Shown: positions 25,942 to 34,335 of the stretch, piece by piece | How the letters are laid out: every line of letters starts with the position of its first letter | Position numbering within the stretch: position 1 is the stretch's first letter | NCBI RefSeq assembly: GCF_000722685.1 | Contig: NZ_JPFV01000011.1 | Span: forward strand, 248,001-312,000 | Source of the DNA: Streptococcus mitis | GTDB taxonomy: Bacteria; Bacillota; Bacilli; Lactobacillales; Streptococcaceae | DNA: 64,000 bases | Direction: 5' to 3' | Program-made: the position numbers and the translations under genes | The notes under the pieces: model-generated | What the model was told of the DNA's origin: nothing | What the model saw: the letters and a program-made list of their open reading frames with translations, nothing else | Databases searched by the model: none

Positions 25942-26139
25942 CTAATCTACTTTTTGTTGCTGAGAGAAAACAGTTTTTGAAAAATGGTGGATGCTGATAA
26001 CAACTGATAACCAGCAAATAACATAAGCAGTACCTGTAAATTCTGTACCGATAAAGTATGTTTTTTCAACTAAGAGCTGACCGATGAATGGAGAGAGCAG
26101 ATAGAGAAGTCCGATGAGTATATGTTCTTTATGTTTCAT
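25942..26139 (-). CDS. Small two-helix membrane protein of unknown function
   Basis: A 65-residue protein starting MKHKEHILIGLLYLLSPFIG with two hydrophobic segments (about 8-25 and 37-53) and a short polar tail. The start has an upstream AGAAGG site on the minus strand and the reading frame is clean, so I regard it as real. I do not recognise a family. Its stop codon lies about 25 bp from the BOX element, which could supply 3' structure to the mRNA. It is divergent from the BceAB-type transporter operon, with 300 bp between. Confidence 0.5.
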   Translation of the reverse strand: MKHKEHILIGLLYLLSPFIGQLLVEKTYFIGTEFTGTAYVICWLSVVISIHHFSKTVFSQQQKVD

Positions 26140-26440
26140 TAAAGTGTACCTTCTTTCCTTATAGGGAGGACGGAATTGTAAGTGTTCAATTTAATGGTGT
26201 TTCATTGAGGTAAACTTACTAGAGTGATAGTTTTCATCCCCCTTTCCAAAGTAAGCCTTTTCACACTTATATTTTACAATTTTAAAAACAGGAAATCAAA
26301 TCATTTTCTAAGTAATTTTGCCTACATTTCCCCCAATCTTACAAAAATGTAAGATAAAAGTCTCTTTTGTAAGGTTAGATTATGGCAAGCGGACTTTTTT
26401 TGATGTAAACTAGACTCATAAAGAACAAAGGAGTAACATC
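26140..26440. other. Divergent regulatory gap before the BceAB-type operon
   Basis: A 301-bp AT-rich gap. The only clear elements are the palindrome at 26337-26354 and the repeated TGTAAG half-site at about 26369. No gene or terminator is recognised. Confidence 0.5.
26337..26354. promoter_or_regulatory. BceR-type operator
   Basis: Perfect inverted repeat TCTTACA-AAAA-TGTAAGA. Its core TTACA-N4-TGTAA matches the TnACA-N4-TGTAA motif described for BceR-like response regulators. A further TGTAAG at about 26369 lies 21 bp (two turns) downstream on the same face. Confidence 0.65.
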
Positions 26441-26551
26441 ATGAAACAAAACTTACAGAAGAAAACAAGGAAACCAAGCCACAAAGATATCGAGCGCGTT
26501 CAGCTGGGGTGCGCTATGATGCAAGCAACATTTCATGTGATGGGATATTAA
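26441..26551 (+). CDS. 36-residue small ORF upstream of the ABC transporter
   Basis: ATG at 26441 behind a good AAAGGAG site opens a 36-codon frame with a basic N-terminus (MKQNLQKKTRKPSHKD) and the end GCAMMQATFHVMGY, ending 14 bp before the ATPase gene. It lies between the BceR-type operator and the transporter genes, so it would be first on that mRNA. It may be a small protein or a translated leader. I recognise no homologue, and the ribosome site is the main support. Confidence 0.45.
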   Translation: MKQNLQKKTRKPSHKDIERVQLGCAMMQATFHVMGY

Positions 26552-26565
26552 GAAAGGAGATTCTC

Positions 26566-27324
26566 ATGACACTTTTAGATGTAAAACACGTTCAAAAAAT
26601 TTACAAAACACGTTTTCAGGGCAACCAAGTAGAAGCCCTCAAGGATATTCACTTTACCGTAGAAAAGGGTGACTACGTTGCCATCATGGGTGAGTCTGGT
26701 TCTGGTAAATCAACTCTTCTCAATATTCTAGCTATGCTGGACAAACCAACCCGTGGTCAGGTTTACTTGAATGGAACAGACACAGCAACCATAAAAAATT
26801 CACAGGCTTCTAGCTTCCGTCGTGAAAAGCTGGGCTTTGTCTTCCAAGACTTTAACTTGCTAGATACCCTGTCCGTTAAGGACAATATCTTGCTTCCTCT
26901 TGTCTTGTCAAGAAGACCTATTACGGAGATGATGAAGAAATTGGTGGTGACAGCTGAGAATCTAGGTATCAACCAATTGCAAGAGAAGTACCCTTACGAG
27001 ATTTCTGGTGGTCAGAAACAGCGTGTAGCAGTAGCCCGCGCCATCATCACAGAACCTGAAATTCTCCTTGCGGATGAGCCAACAGGAGCCCTTGACTCCA
27101 AATCGTCTGCAGCTTTACTTGATGTTTTTGATGAAATCAATGAGCGCGGCCAAACTATTCTCATGGTAACTCACTCAACGGCAGCAGCCAGCAGAGCCAA
27201 GCGTGTGCTCTTTATCAAAGACGGCATTCTTTACAACCAAATCTACCGTGGAGAGAAGACAGAACGTCAGATGTTCCAAGAGATCTCTGATACCTTGACT
27301 GTCATGGCAAGCGAGGTGAATTAG
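26566..27324 (+). CDS. BceA-type ABC transporter ATP-binding protein
   Basis: A 252-residue ATPase of the MacB/BceA group. Walker A GESGSGKSTLL, the Q loop FVFQDFNLLD, signature SGGQKQRVAVARA, Walker B ILLADEPTGALD and the H loop VTHS are all present. I start it at MTLLDVKHVQ behind AAAGGAGA, not at the upstream ATG at 26509, which lies inside the small ORF. With the following permease it should form a BceAB-type peptide-antibiotic detoxification transporter (bacitracin, lantibiotics). Pneumococcal SP_0912-0913 occupies the same place next to the polyamine genes. Confidence 0.9.
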   Translation: MTLLDVKHVQKIYKTRFQGNQVEALKDIHFTVEKGDYVAIMGESGSGKSTLLNILAMLDKPTRGQVYLNGTDTATIKNSQASSFRREKLGFVFQDFNLLDTLSVKDNILLPLVLSRRPITEMMKKLVVTAENLGINQLQEKYPYEISGGQKQRVAVARAIITEPEILLADEPTGALDSKSSAALLDVFDEINERGQTILMVTHSTAAASRAKRVLFIKDGILYNQIYRGEKTERQMFQEISDTLTVMASEVN

Positions 27325-27325
27325 T

Positions 27326-29314
27326 ATGTTTCGATTAACCAATAAGTTAGCGGTATCGAACTTGATTAAAAACCGCAAACTCTACTATCCTTTTGCGTTG
27401 GCTGTTCTCTTGGCAGTCACCGTCACCTATCTCTTTTACTCTCTAACCTTCAATCCCAAGATTTCGGAAATCCGTGGAGGGACAACCATTCAAGCTACTC
27501 TTGGATTTGGTATGTTTGTCGTCACCCTTGCGTCAGCCATTATCGTCCTCTATGCCAATAGTTTTGTCATGAAAAACCGTTCCAAGGAACTGGGAATTTA
27601 TGGCATGTTGGGCTTGGAGAAACGTCATCTTATCAGTATGACCTTTAAGGAGTTAGTGGTATTTGGGATTCTAACTGTTGGAGCGGGTATCGGTATTGGA
27701 GCCTTGTTTGACAAGTTAATTTTCGCTTTCTTGCTCAAACTGATGAAATTGAAGGTTGAGCTGGTCGCTACCTTCCAAATGAATGTTGTCATTGCAGTAC
27801 TTGTTGTCTTTGGATTGATTTTCCTAGGCCTCATGTTCCTGAATGCCCTTCGAATTGCCCGTATGAATGCTCTCCAGCTTTCTCGTGAAAAAGCTAGTGG
27901 TGAGAAAAAAGGTCGCTTCCTTCCTCTTCAAACTATTCTTGGTTCTATTAGCTTAGGAATTGGATATTATCTTTCCCTTACCGTAAAAGATCCCCTTACA
28001 GCCCTAACAACCTTCTTCTTAGCTGTTTTGCTGGTTATCTTTGGGACCTATCTCTTGTTTAATGCAGGTATTACCGTTTTCCTCCAAATCTTAAAGAAAA
28101 ATAAGAAATACTATTACCAACCAAATAATCTTATCTCTGTTTCCAACTTGATTTTCCGTATGAAGAAAAATGCGGTTGGACTAGCAACTATCGCTATTTT
28201 ATCAACAATGGTTTTGGTAACCATGTCAGCAGCGACTAGTATTTTCAATGCCTCAGAAAGTTTTAAAAAAGTTCTAAATCCGCATGACTTTGGAATTACT
28301 GGACAAAATGTTGAAAAAGAAGATTTGGACAAACTCTTGAGCCAGTTTGCAAGTGACAAAGGTTATAAGATTAAAGAGAAAGAAGTGCTTCGTTACACTT
28401 ACTTTGGTGTTGCGAACCAAGAAGGAAATAAGTTAACTATTTTTGAAAAAGGACAGAACCGTGTCCAAGTCAAAACAGTTTTTATGGTATTTGACCAAAA
28501 AGATTATGAAAATATGACTGGTCAAAAACTGTCTCTATCAGGAAATGAGGTCGGTCTTTTTGCCAAAAATGACGGACTGAAAGGACAGAAAGCTCTAACT
28601 CTAAATAACCATCAATTTTCTGTCAAAGAAGAATTTAATACAGATTTTATTGTGAACCATGTCCCAAATCAGTTTAATATTTTGACTGCTGATTACAATT
28701 ATCTTGTTGTACCTGATTTACAAGCATTTTTGGATCAATTCCCAGATTCGGCTATCTATAATCAGTTTTACGGTGGTATGAATGTAAATATCAGTGAAGA
28801 AGAACAACTTAAAGTCGCTGAAGAATATGAAAAATACTTACAAAAGTTTAATGCTCAATTAAACACTGAAGGTAGCTATGTGTATGGTAGCAATCTAGCA
28901 GATGCTAGTGCTCAAATGAGTGCCCTCTTTGGTGGTGTCTTCTTTATCGGTATTTTCCTATCCATTATCTTTATGGTCGGAACGGTTCTGGTCATCTACT
29001 ACAAACAAATTTCTGAAGGCTATGAAGACCGTGAGCGCTTTATTATCTTGCAGAAAGTCGGTTTAGATCAAAAGCAAATCAAGCAAACTATTAATAAACA
29101 GGTTTTAACTGTTTTCTTCCTTCCTTTGCTTTTTGCCTTCATACATCTCGCCTTTGCCTACCATATGCTTAGTCTGATTTTAAAAGTGATTGGTGTACTG
29201 GATACGACTATGATGTTGATTGTGACCTTGTCTATCTGCGCTATCTTCCTCATCGCCTATGTGCTGATTTTCATGATTACTTCTAGAAGCTATCGCAAGA
29301 TTGTGCAAATGTAA
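27326..29314 (+). CDS. BceB-type ABC transporter permease
   Basis: A 662-residue FtsX-domain permease with the BceB plan: one N-terminal helix, FtsX block of three (about 55-190), further pairs, a large extracellular domain at about residues 310-530, and three C-terminal helices. It begins 1 bp after the ATPase stop. The large loop is where BceB proteins bind the peptide-lipid complex and signal flux to the kinase. No two-component gene adjoins it, so sensing must rely on a system elsewhere; the regulator at 37.6 kb is one candidate but its kinase lacks the usual two-helix BceS input. Confidence 0.88.
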   Translation: MFRLTNKLAVSNLIKNRKLYYPFALAVLLAVTVTYLFYSLTFNPKISEIRGGTTIQATLGFGMFVVTLASAIIVLYANSFVMKNRSKELGIYGMLGLEKRHLISMTFKELVVFGILTVGAGIGIGALFDKLIFAFLLKLMKLKVELVATFQMNVVIAVLVVFGLIFLGLMFLNALRIARMNALQLSREKASGEKKGRFLPLQTILGSISLGIGYYLSLTVKDPLTALTTFFLAVLLVIFGTYLLFNAGITVFLQILKKNKKYYYQPNNLISVSNLIFRMKKNAVGLATIAILSTMVLVTMSAATSIFNASESFKKVLNPHDFGITGQNVEKEDLDKLLSQFASDKGYKIKEKEVLRYTYFGVANQEGNKLTIFEKGQNRVQVKTVFMVFDQKDYENMTGQKLSLSGNEVGLFAKNDGLKGQKALTLNNHQFSVKEEFNTDFIVNHVPNQFNILTADYNYLVVPDLQAFLDQFPDSAIYNQFYGGMNVNISEEEQLKVAEEYEKYLQKFNAQLNTEGSYVYGSNLADASAQMSALFGGVFFIGIFLSIIFMVGTVLVIYYKQISEGYEDRERFIILQKVGLDQKQIKQTINKQVLTVFFLPLLFAFIHLAFAYHMLSLILKVIGVLDTTMMLIVTLSICAIFLIAYVLIFMITSRSYRKIVQM

Positions 29315-29316
29315 AA

Positions 29317-29350
29317 AAGATACCTCGACTTGAAAATCGAGGTATTTCTT
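29317..29350. terminator. Bidirectional terminator between bceB-like and VIT1 genes
   Basis: Stem TACCTCGA (29321-29328) and TCGAGGTA (29337-29344), T-rich on both strands, between two convergent genes. Confidence 0.85.
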
Positions 29351-29355
29351 GTATT

Positions 29356-30051
29356 CTAAATGCTGAAAAGTTGTCCGAGCAGGAAGGTTACTCCCATGGT
29401 CAAGAGACCAATAGCTAGGTTTCGAATCATAGCTGTTTTGGTTGGGGCTTTTCCAAGTTTGGCACTAGTGTAACCAGTGAGAAGAAGGGCCACACCGACG
29501 ATAAGGACAGTAGCAGGAATGCGGTAATCACTTGGGAAAATGGTAATTGAAAGCATAGGTGGTAAGCTACCAAGGAAAAAGGCAATAAAGCTAGAAATGG
29601 CAGCGTGCCAAGGATTGGTAAATTCTTCATACTCAATCCCATATTTTTCCTCAACCAAAGCCTTGAGTGGATTTTTAAGAAAGGCCTTATTGGTCAAGAG
29701 TTGGGCTGATGTTTCACACTCGCCATTTTGGATATAGGCAGCATAGAGGGATTTTTTGGCTAGTTCCATATCTTGGTCTAGCAAGAGTTTCTCACGCGCA
29801 ACGGCCGCTTCCTCGGTATCTTTTTGAGTTGAAACGGATACATATTCTCCACCCGCCATTGAAAAGGCGCCGGCCAAAATAGCTGCAAATCCTGATAAAA
29901 AGATAATCCAGATATTGCTCGTAGCACTGGCAACCCCGATAACCACACCAGCAATGGAAATAATTCCATCATTAGCACCAAGAACACCCGCACGCAGGAT
30001 ATTTAAACGACCAGCAAAATTTGAATCGATTTCGTGATTTGTTTCTGACAT
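29356..30051 (-). CDS. VIT1/CCC1-family iron or manganese transporter
   Basis: A 231-residue membrane protein of the VIT1/CCC1 family. It shows the LRAGVLGANDGIISIAGVVIGVA first-helix signature, AGAFSMAGGEYVSVSTQKD with the conserved acidic and Gly residues, a central charged helix with glutamates that could bind metal, and three further helices. I start it at MSETNHEID behind AAAAAGGAGAA rather than the frame's upstream ATG. Family members export or sequester Fe2+ or Mn2+. It converges on the BceB-type gene. Substrate not determined by sequence. Confidence 0.87.
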   Translation of the reverse strand: MSETNHEIDSNFAGRLNILRAGVLGANDGIISIAGVVIGVASATSNIWIIFLSGFAAILAGAFSMAGGEYVSVSTQKDTEEAAVAREKLLLDQDMELAKKSLYAAYIQNGECETSAQLLTNKAFLKNPLKALVEEKYGIEYEEFTNPWHAAISSFIAFFLGSLPPMLSITIFPSDYRIPATVLIVGVALLLTGYTSAKLGKAPTKTAMIRNLAIGLLTMGVTFLLGQLFSI

Positions 30052-30323
30052 ACTATTCTCCTTTTTATCCAGTATAAAGGAAAAATATAGGGAAAGCAAA
30101 CATTAGTAAGCTTCTGAAAAAAGTTGCACGATTTTAATGATGTAGAAATTTCAGCATTTTTTCTGATAGATCAAACACCGAGGGTACTGAGTATAGAATA
30201 GCATAAAGAATTTTAAATTAAATACGATAAACATTTTGTTCACTTTATAATCGTTTACAAGAGAATAATTAGTATTAAATCAAATAAAATCCAAATATTT
30301 TGCGAACTTTTTTATATTTTTTC

Positions 30324-30337
30324 GTAAAACGCTTTAC
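30324..30337. promoter_or_regulatory. LacI-family-like palindrome over the RNA promoter
   Basis: GTAAAACGCTTTAC is nearly symmetric about a central CG, the form of LacI/CcpA-type operators, and overlaps the -35 box at 30333-30338. Half-site spacing is longer than the classical cre, so a regulator other than CcpA is also possible. Confidence 0.45.
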
Positions 30338-30361
30338 AAGTTCTTGGAAACATGATATAGT
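30333..30361 (+). promoter_or_regulatory. Promoter of the structured RNA
   Basis: -35 TTTACA (30333-30338), 17-bp spacer, -10 TATAGT (30356-30361). Predicted start about 30368. Confidence 0.75.
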
Positions 30362-30367
30362 AATAAA

Positions 30368-30694
30368 GCTTAGAAAATGAGATGATGTTTTCTAGCAAAT
30401 ATAAACCCGAGTAAAAAATGCCTACGGACAGGCAGGGTTGAATGCCGAAGCGTGGTTGAAAAACCACATTATTGATAGGGTTAAAAGCCTACTTTTATAA
30501 GTTGATGTTAGGACACTTGTCCTAATTCATAAATTTTAGTGTGGTGAAAGCACACGTCATCTTGTGAAACGATCAATAAAGTACGTAATATTTGCTACTA
30601 GAGAGTTAGGAAACATCAGGAACAGACATACTCAAAAGAAACAAACATAAAAACGTCAGAAGATTGCAGAGCAGGTGAAAACCTGCTCTTTTTT
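30368..30694 (+). ncRNA. Structured RNA upstream of the polyamine operon (leader or independent ncRNA)
   Basis: About 327 nt between a sigma-A promoter and an intrinsic terminator, with no reading frame. A closing helix TAGCAAATAT (30393-30402) with ATATTTGCTA (30588-30597) encloses several hairpins: TGCCT/AGGCA (30419-30434), GTGGTT-GAAA-AACCAC with a GNRA loop (30452-30467), TTAGGAC-ACTT-GTCCTAA (30508-30525), GTGTG/CACAC (about 30539-30555), and AACCC/GGGTT long-range options. I see no promoter in the 63 bp between the terminator and speA, so it may be a leader controlling that operon. An independent large ncRNA (raiA-like, 6S-like) is possible; I cannot confirm any Rfam family. Confidence 0.65.
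30669..30694 (+). terminator. Terminator of the structured RNA
   Basis: GAGCAGGT-GAAA-ACCTGCTC followed by TTTTTT: an 8-bp GC-rich stem with a GNRA loop, 63 bp before the speA start. Confidence 0.9.
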
Positions 30695-30708
30695 CATGAG
30701 TCAACCTT

Positions 30709-30735
30709 TAGTTCCTTAGTTTTTATAAGGTACTA
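30709..30735 (+). repeat. Hairpin just upstream of the speA ribosome site
   Basis: TAGTTCCTTA and TAAGGTACTA (9 of 10 complementary) around a 7-nt loop, ending 8 bp before the GAAAGGAG ribosome site. It may influence speA translation. Confidence 0.45.
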
Positions 30736-30757
30736 AAAATATTGAAAGGAGTATGTC

Positions 30758-32218
30758 TTGAAAGAGTTAGATCAAAACCAAGCCCCAATTTATGAGGCCT
30801 TGGTGAAGTTACGCAAGAAACGGATTGTTCCCTTTGATGTACCAGGTCACAAGCGTGGACGAGGAAATCCAGAACTTGTCGAACTGTTAGGAGAAAAATG
30901 TGTAGGCATTGATGTCAATTCGATGAAACCCTTGGATAATCTAGGACACCCCATTTCGATTATTAGAGATGCCGAGAAACTGGCTGCGGATGCTTTTGGA
31001 GCTAACAATGCTTTTCTCATGATTGGGGGGACAACTTCATCGGTGCAGACTATGATTCTGTCAACCTGCAAGGCTGGAGATAAGATTATTCTGCCACGAA
31101 ATGTCCACAAATCTGCTATTAATGCGTTGGTTCTATGTGGTGCTATTCCCATCTATATCGAGATGAGTGTGAACACTAAAATTGGTATCGCTTTAGGTCT
31201 TGAAAATGACCGAGTAGCCCAGGCCATAAAGGACCATCCAGATGCTAAGGCCATTTTGATTAACAATCCTACTTACTACGGAATCTGTTCAGACCTAAAA
31301 GGGTTGACAGAAATGGCTCATGAAGCTGGCATGATGGTTTTAGTAGATGAGGCCCACGGAGCGCATTTGCATTTTACTGATAAACTTCCAATTTCTGCTA
31401 TGGATGCAGGAGCTGATATGGCAGCAGTTTCCATGCATAAGTCTGGTGGGAGTTTGACACAAAGCTCGCTTCTTTTAATCGGGGAGCAGATGAATCCTGA
31501 ATACGTTCGTCAGATCATCAACCTGACCCAGTCAACATCCGCCTCTTATTTGTTGATGGCTAGTCTGGATATTTCACGTCGTAATCTAGCCCTTCGTGGT
31601 AGAGATTCGTTTGAGAAGGTCATTGAGCTATCAGAGTATGCTCGTCGTGAAATCAATGCTATCGGTGGCTACTATGCCTATTCAAAAGAGTTAATAGACG
31701 GAGTGTCCGTTTGCGATTTTGACGTGACCAAGTTGTCAGTTTACACTCAGGGTATTGGTTTAACAGGTATCGAGGTTTATGACCTCCTACGAGACGAATA
31801 CGACATTCAGATTGAGTTTGGTGATATTGGCAATATCTTGGCCTATATTTCGATTGGTGACCGCATCCAAGACATCGAGCGCTTGGTCGGTGCTTTGGCT
31901 GATATTAAGAGACTCTATTCACGAGATGGGAAGGACTTGATAGCTGGAGAATATATTCAGCCCGAGTTAGTGCTATCTCCGCAAGAAGCCTTCTATTCAG
32001 AGAGAAAAAGTTTAACCTTGGATGAGTCTGTTGGACAGGTCTGTGGAGAATTTGTCATGTGCTATCCTCCAGGAATCCCTATCTTGGCTCCTGGAGAACG
32101 CATTACACGAGAAATGGTCGATTATATCCAATTTGCCAAGGAACGTGGTTGCTCCCTCCAAGGGACGGAAGATCCTGAGGTCAATCACATCAACGTCATT
32201 AAGAGAAAGGAGAACTAG
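30758..32218 (+). CDS. speA: Arginine/lysine/ornithine decarboxylase family protein, probable arginine decarboxylase
   Basis: A 486-residue PLP-dependent decarboxylase of the fold I Orn/Lys/Arg family (short form without the wing domain). PLP lysine K228 in SMHKSGGSLTQSS, D197 in VDEAHGAH and the FDVPGHKRG entry are visible. It starts with TTG (30758), six bases after GAAAGGAG; no ATG fits. Older annotation calls such genes cad (lysine decarboxylase), but the operon contains agmatine deiminase and N-carbamoylputrescine amidase, so arginine is the likely substrate, giving agmatine. First gene of the six-gene polyamine operon behind the structured RNA. Confidence 0.9.
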   Translation: MKELDQNQAPIYEALVKLRKKRIVPFDVPGHKRGRGNPELVELLGEKCVGIDVNSMKPLDNLGHPISIIRDAEKLAADAFGANNAFLMIGGTTSSVQTMILSTCKAGDKIILPRNVHKSAINALVLCGAIPIYIEMSVNTKIGIALGLENDRVAQAIKDHPDAKAILINNPTYYGICSDLKGLTEMAHEAGMMVLVDEAHGAHLHFTDKLPISAMDAGADMAAVSMHKSGGSLTQSSLLLIGEQMNPEYVRQIINLTQSTSASYLLMASLDISRRNLALRGRDSFEKVIELSEYARREINAIGGYYAYSKELIDGVSVCDFDVTKLSVYTQGIGLTGIEVYDLLRDEYDIQIEFGDIGNILAYISIGDRIQDIERLVGALADIKRLYSRDGKDLIAGEYIQPELVLSPQEAFYSERKSLTLDESVGQVCGEFVMCYPPGIPILAPGERITREMVDYIQFAKERGCSLQGTEDPEVNHINVIKRKEN

Positions 32219-33079
32219 ATGGATTTATGGTTTTCTGAAGTTCATACTCCAGATGTGAAATTGTCCCTGAGAACAGCCAAGCAACTCTACGCTGGAAAAA
32301 GTGAATGGCAGGATATTGAAGTTCTAGATACGCCGGCTTTTGGGAAAATACTGATTTTAAATGGGCATGTCTTGTTTTCAGATGCGGATGATTTTGTCTA
32401 CAATGAAATGACGGTTCACGTTCCCATGGCTGTCCACCCAAATCCTAAGAAAGTCTTGGTTATTGGGGGTGGCGACGGTGGTGTTGCCCAAGTATTAACA
32501 CTCTATCCAGAATTGGAACAAATCGACATTGTGGAACCAGATGAGATGTTGGTTGAGGTTTGTCGTGAGTATTTTCCAGATTTTGCTGCGGGACTTGATG
32601 ACCCTCGTGTTACCATTTACTATCAAAATGGGCTTCGTTTTTTACGAAACTGTGAAGATGATTACGATATTATCATCAACGATGCGACAGATCCATTTGG
32701 ACATACGGAAGGGCTCTTTACCAAGGAATTTTACGGTAATAGCTATCGAGCTCTTAAAGAAGACGGTATCATGATTTACCAGCATGGGAGTCCCTTCTTT
32801 GACGAGGATGAGTCGGCTTGCCGAAGCATGCACCGCAAGGTCAATCAAGCCTTTCCAATCAGTCGAGTTTATCAGGCCCATATTCCAACTAGCCCAGCTG
32901 GCTATTGGTTGTTTGGATTTGCATCGAAAAAATACCACCCTGTCAAAGATTTTGACAAGGAAGGCTGGAAAAAACGCCAGCTTTTCACAGAATACTATAC
33001 TGCAAACTTACACGTGGGAGCCTTTATGTTGCCCAAGTATGTTGAGGACATTTTAGAAGAAGAGGAAGGAAAAAAATGA
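32219..33079 (+). CDS. speE: Polyamine aminopropyltransferase (spermidine synthase)
   Basis: A 286-residue spermidine synthase. The nucleotide-like motif VLVIGGGDGGVAQ, the acidic pair in DIVEPDEMLVEV and the gate-keeping INDATDPFGH loop are present. It uses decarboxylated S-adenosylmethionine and putrescine. The start ATG directly follows the speA stop, with its AAAGGAG site inside speA. No speD (SAM decarboxylase) gene is in the window, so the aminopropyl donor must come from elsewhere or the enzyme serves another reaction. Confidence 0.94.
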   Translation: MDLWFSEVHTPDVKLSLRTAKQLYAGKSEWQDIEVLDTPAFGKILILNGHVLFSDADDFVYNEMTVHVPMAVHPNPKKVLVIGGGDGGVAQVLTLYPELEQIDIVEPDEMLVEVCREYFPDFAAGLDDPRVTIYYQNGLRFLRNCEDDYDIIINDATDPFGHTEGLFTKEFYGNSYRALKEDGIMIYQHGSPFFDEDESACRSMHRKVNQAFPISRVYQAHIPTSPAGYWLFGFASKKYHPVKDFDKEGWKKRQLFTEYYTANLHVGAFMLPKYVEDILEEEEGKK

Positions 33080-34335
33080 GTCGTTTACTAGTTATTGGAT
33101 GTGGGGGCGTTGCCCAAGTTGCTATTTCAAAGATTTGTCAAGATAGCGAAACCTTTACAGAGATTATGATTGCTAGCCGTACCAAGTCAAAATGTGATGA
33201 CTTGAAAGCGAAGCTAGAAGGTAAAACAAGTACAAAGATTGAGACAGCGGCTCTTGATGCTGACAAGGTAGAAGAAGTGATTGCCCTGATTGAAAGCTAC
33301 AAACCAGAAGCAGTTTTGAACGTAGCACTACCATATCAAGATTTAACCATTATGGACGCATGTTTGGCGACTGGAGTTCACTATATTGACACGGCCAACT
33401 ATGAGGCTGAGGATACGGAAGATCCAGAATGGCGAGCTATTTATGAAAAACGTTGCAAGGAACTTGGTTTTACAGCTTACTTTGACTACTCATGGCAGTG
33501 GGCTTATCAAGAGAAATTCAAAGAAGCAGGCTTGACTGCTCTTCTTGGTTCTGGTTTTGACCCAGGTGTAACCAGCGTTTTTTCAGCTTACGCCCTTAAA
33601 CATTATTTTGATGAAATCCACTGTATCGACATTTTAGACTGTAATGGTGGTGACCACGGTTATCCATTTGCGACCAACTTCAACCCAGAAATTAATCTCC
33701 GTGAGGTTTCTGCGCCAGGTTCTTACTGGGAAGATGGAAAATGGGTTGAAGTTGAAGCCATGTCTATTAAGCGTGAGTACGATTTCCCACAGGTTGGGCA
33801 AAAAGACATGTATCTTCTTCACCATGAAGAAATTGAATCATTGGCCAAGAACATTCCTGGTGTCAAACGCATTCGTTTCTTTATGACTTTTGGACAATCT
33901 TACTTGACGCACATGAAATGTTTGGAAAATGTCGGTCTCCTTCGTACGGATACCATTAACTTCAACGGCCAAGAAATTGTTCCAATTCAATTTTTAAAAG
34001 CGCTACTTCCAGATCCTGCAAGCCTTGGCCCACGCACGGTTGGTAAAACCAATATTGGATGTATCTTTACTGGTGTCAAAGATGGCATTGAAAAGACTAT
34101 CTACATCTACAATGTTTGTGACCATCAGGAATGCTACGCAGAAGTTGGTTCACAAGCAATTTCTTACACGACAGGCGTTCCAGCCATGATTGGGACAAAA
34201 TTGGTTATGAACGGTACTTGGAAACAAGCTGGAGTGTATAACCTTGAAGAGTTGGATCCAGATCCATTCATGGAAGCTTTGAATGAGTATGGTTTGCCTT
34301 GGGTTGTGGTTGAAAATCCGCAAATGGTGGACTAA
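33076..34335 (+). CDS. Carboxyspermidine/carboxynorspermidine dehydrogenase (saccharopine dehydrogenase family)
   Basis: A 419-residue member of the saccharopine dehydrogenase (Lys9) fold, with the NADP-binding N-terminus LLVIGCGGVAQVAI and conserved FDYSWQWAYQEKF and GSGFDPGVTSVF blocks characteristic of the carboxy(nor)spermidine dehydrogenase branch. It condenses aspartate semialdehyde with putrescine to give carboxyspermidine. The next gene encodes the matching decarboxylase, which makes this assignment firmer than a saccharopine role. It overlaps the speE stop by ATGA. Confidence 0.9.
   Translation: MSRLLVIGCGGVAQVAISKICQDSETFTEIMIASRTKSKCDDLKAKLEGKTSTKIETAALDADKVEEVIALIESYKPEAVLNVALPYQDLTIMDACLATGVHYIDTANYEAEDTEDPEWRAIYEKRCKELGFTAYFDYSWQWAYQEKFKEAGLTALLGSGFDPGVTSVFSAYALKHYFDEIHCIDILDCNGGDHGYPFATNFNPEINLREVSAPGSYWEDGKWVEVEAMSIKREYDFPQVGQKDMYLLHHEEIESLAKNIPGVKRIRFFMTFGQSYLTHMKCLENVGLLRTDTINFNGQEIVPIQFLKALLPDPASLGPRTVGKTNIGCIFTGVKDGIEKTIYIYNVCDHQECYAEVGSQAISYTTGVPAMIGTKLVMNGTWKQAGVYNLEELDPDPFMEALNEYGLPWVVVENPQMVD

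Noticed and set aside
30368..30694. tmRNA, RNase P RNA, SRP RNA or T-box leader
   Set aside because: None of their conserved motifs (tRNA-like ends with tag frame, P4 core, SRP loop, GGGUGGNACCGCG) is visible.
30758..32218. Lysine decarboxylase (cad) as often annotated
   Set aside because: The operon has aguA and aguB, which act on agmatine made from arginine. No cadaverine-linked gene is present.
33076..34335. Saccharopine dehydrogenase of lysine metabolism
   Set aside because: Adjacent nspC and putrescine-forming genes indicate carboxyspermidine dehydrogenase; no lysine-pathway partner is nearby.
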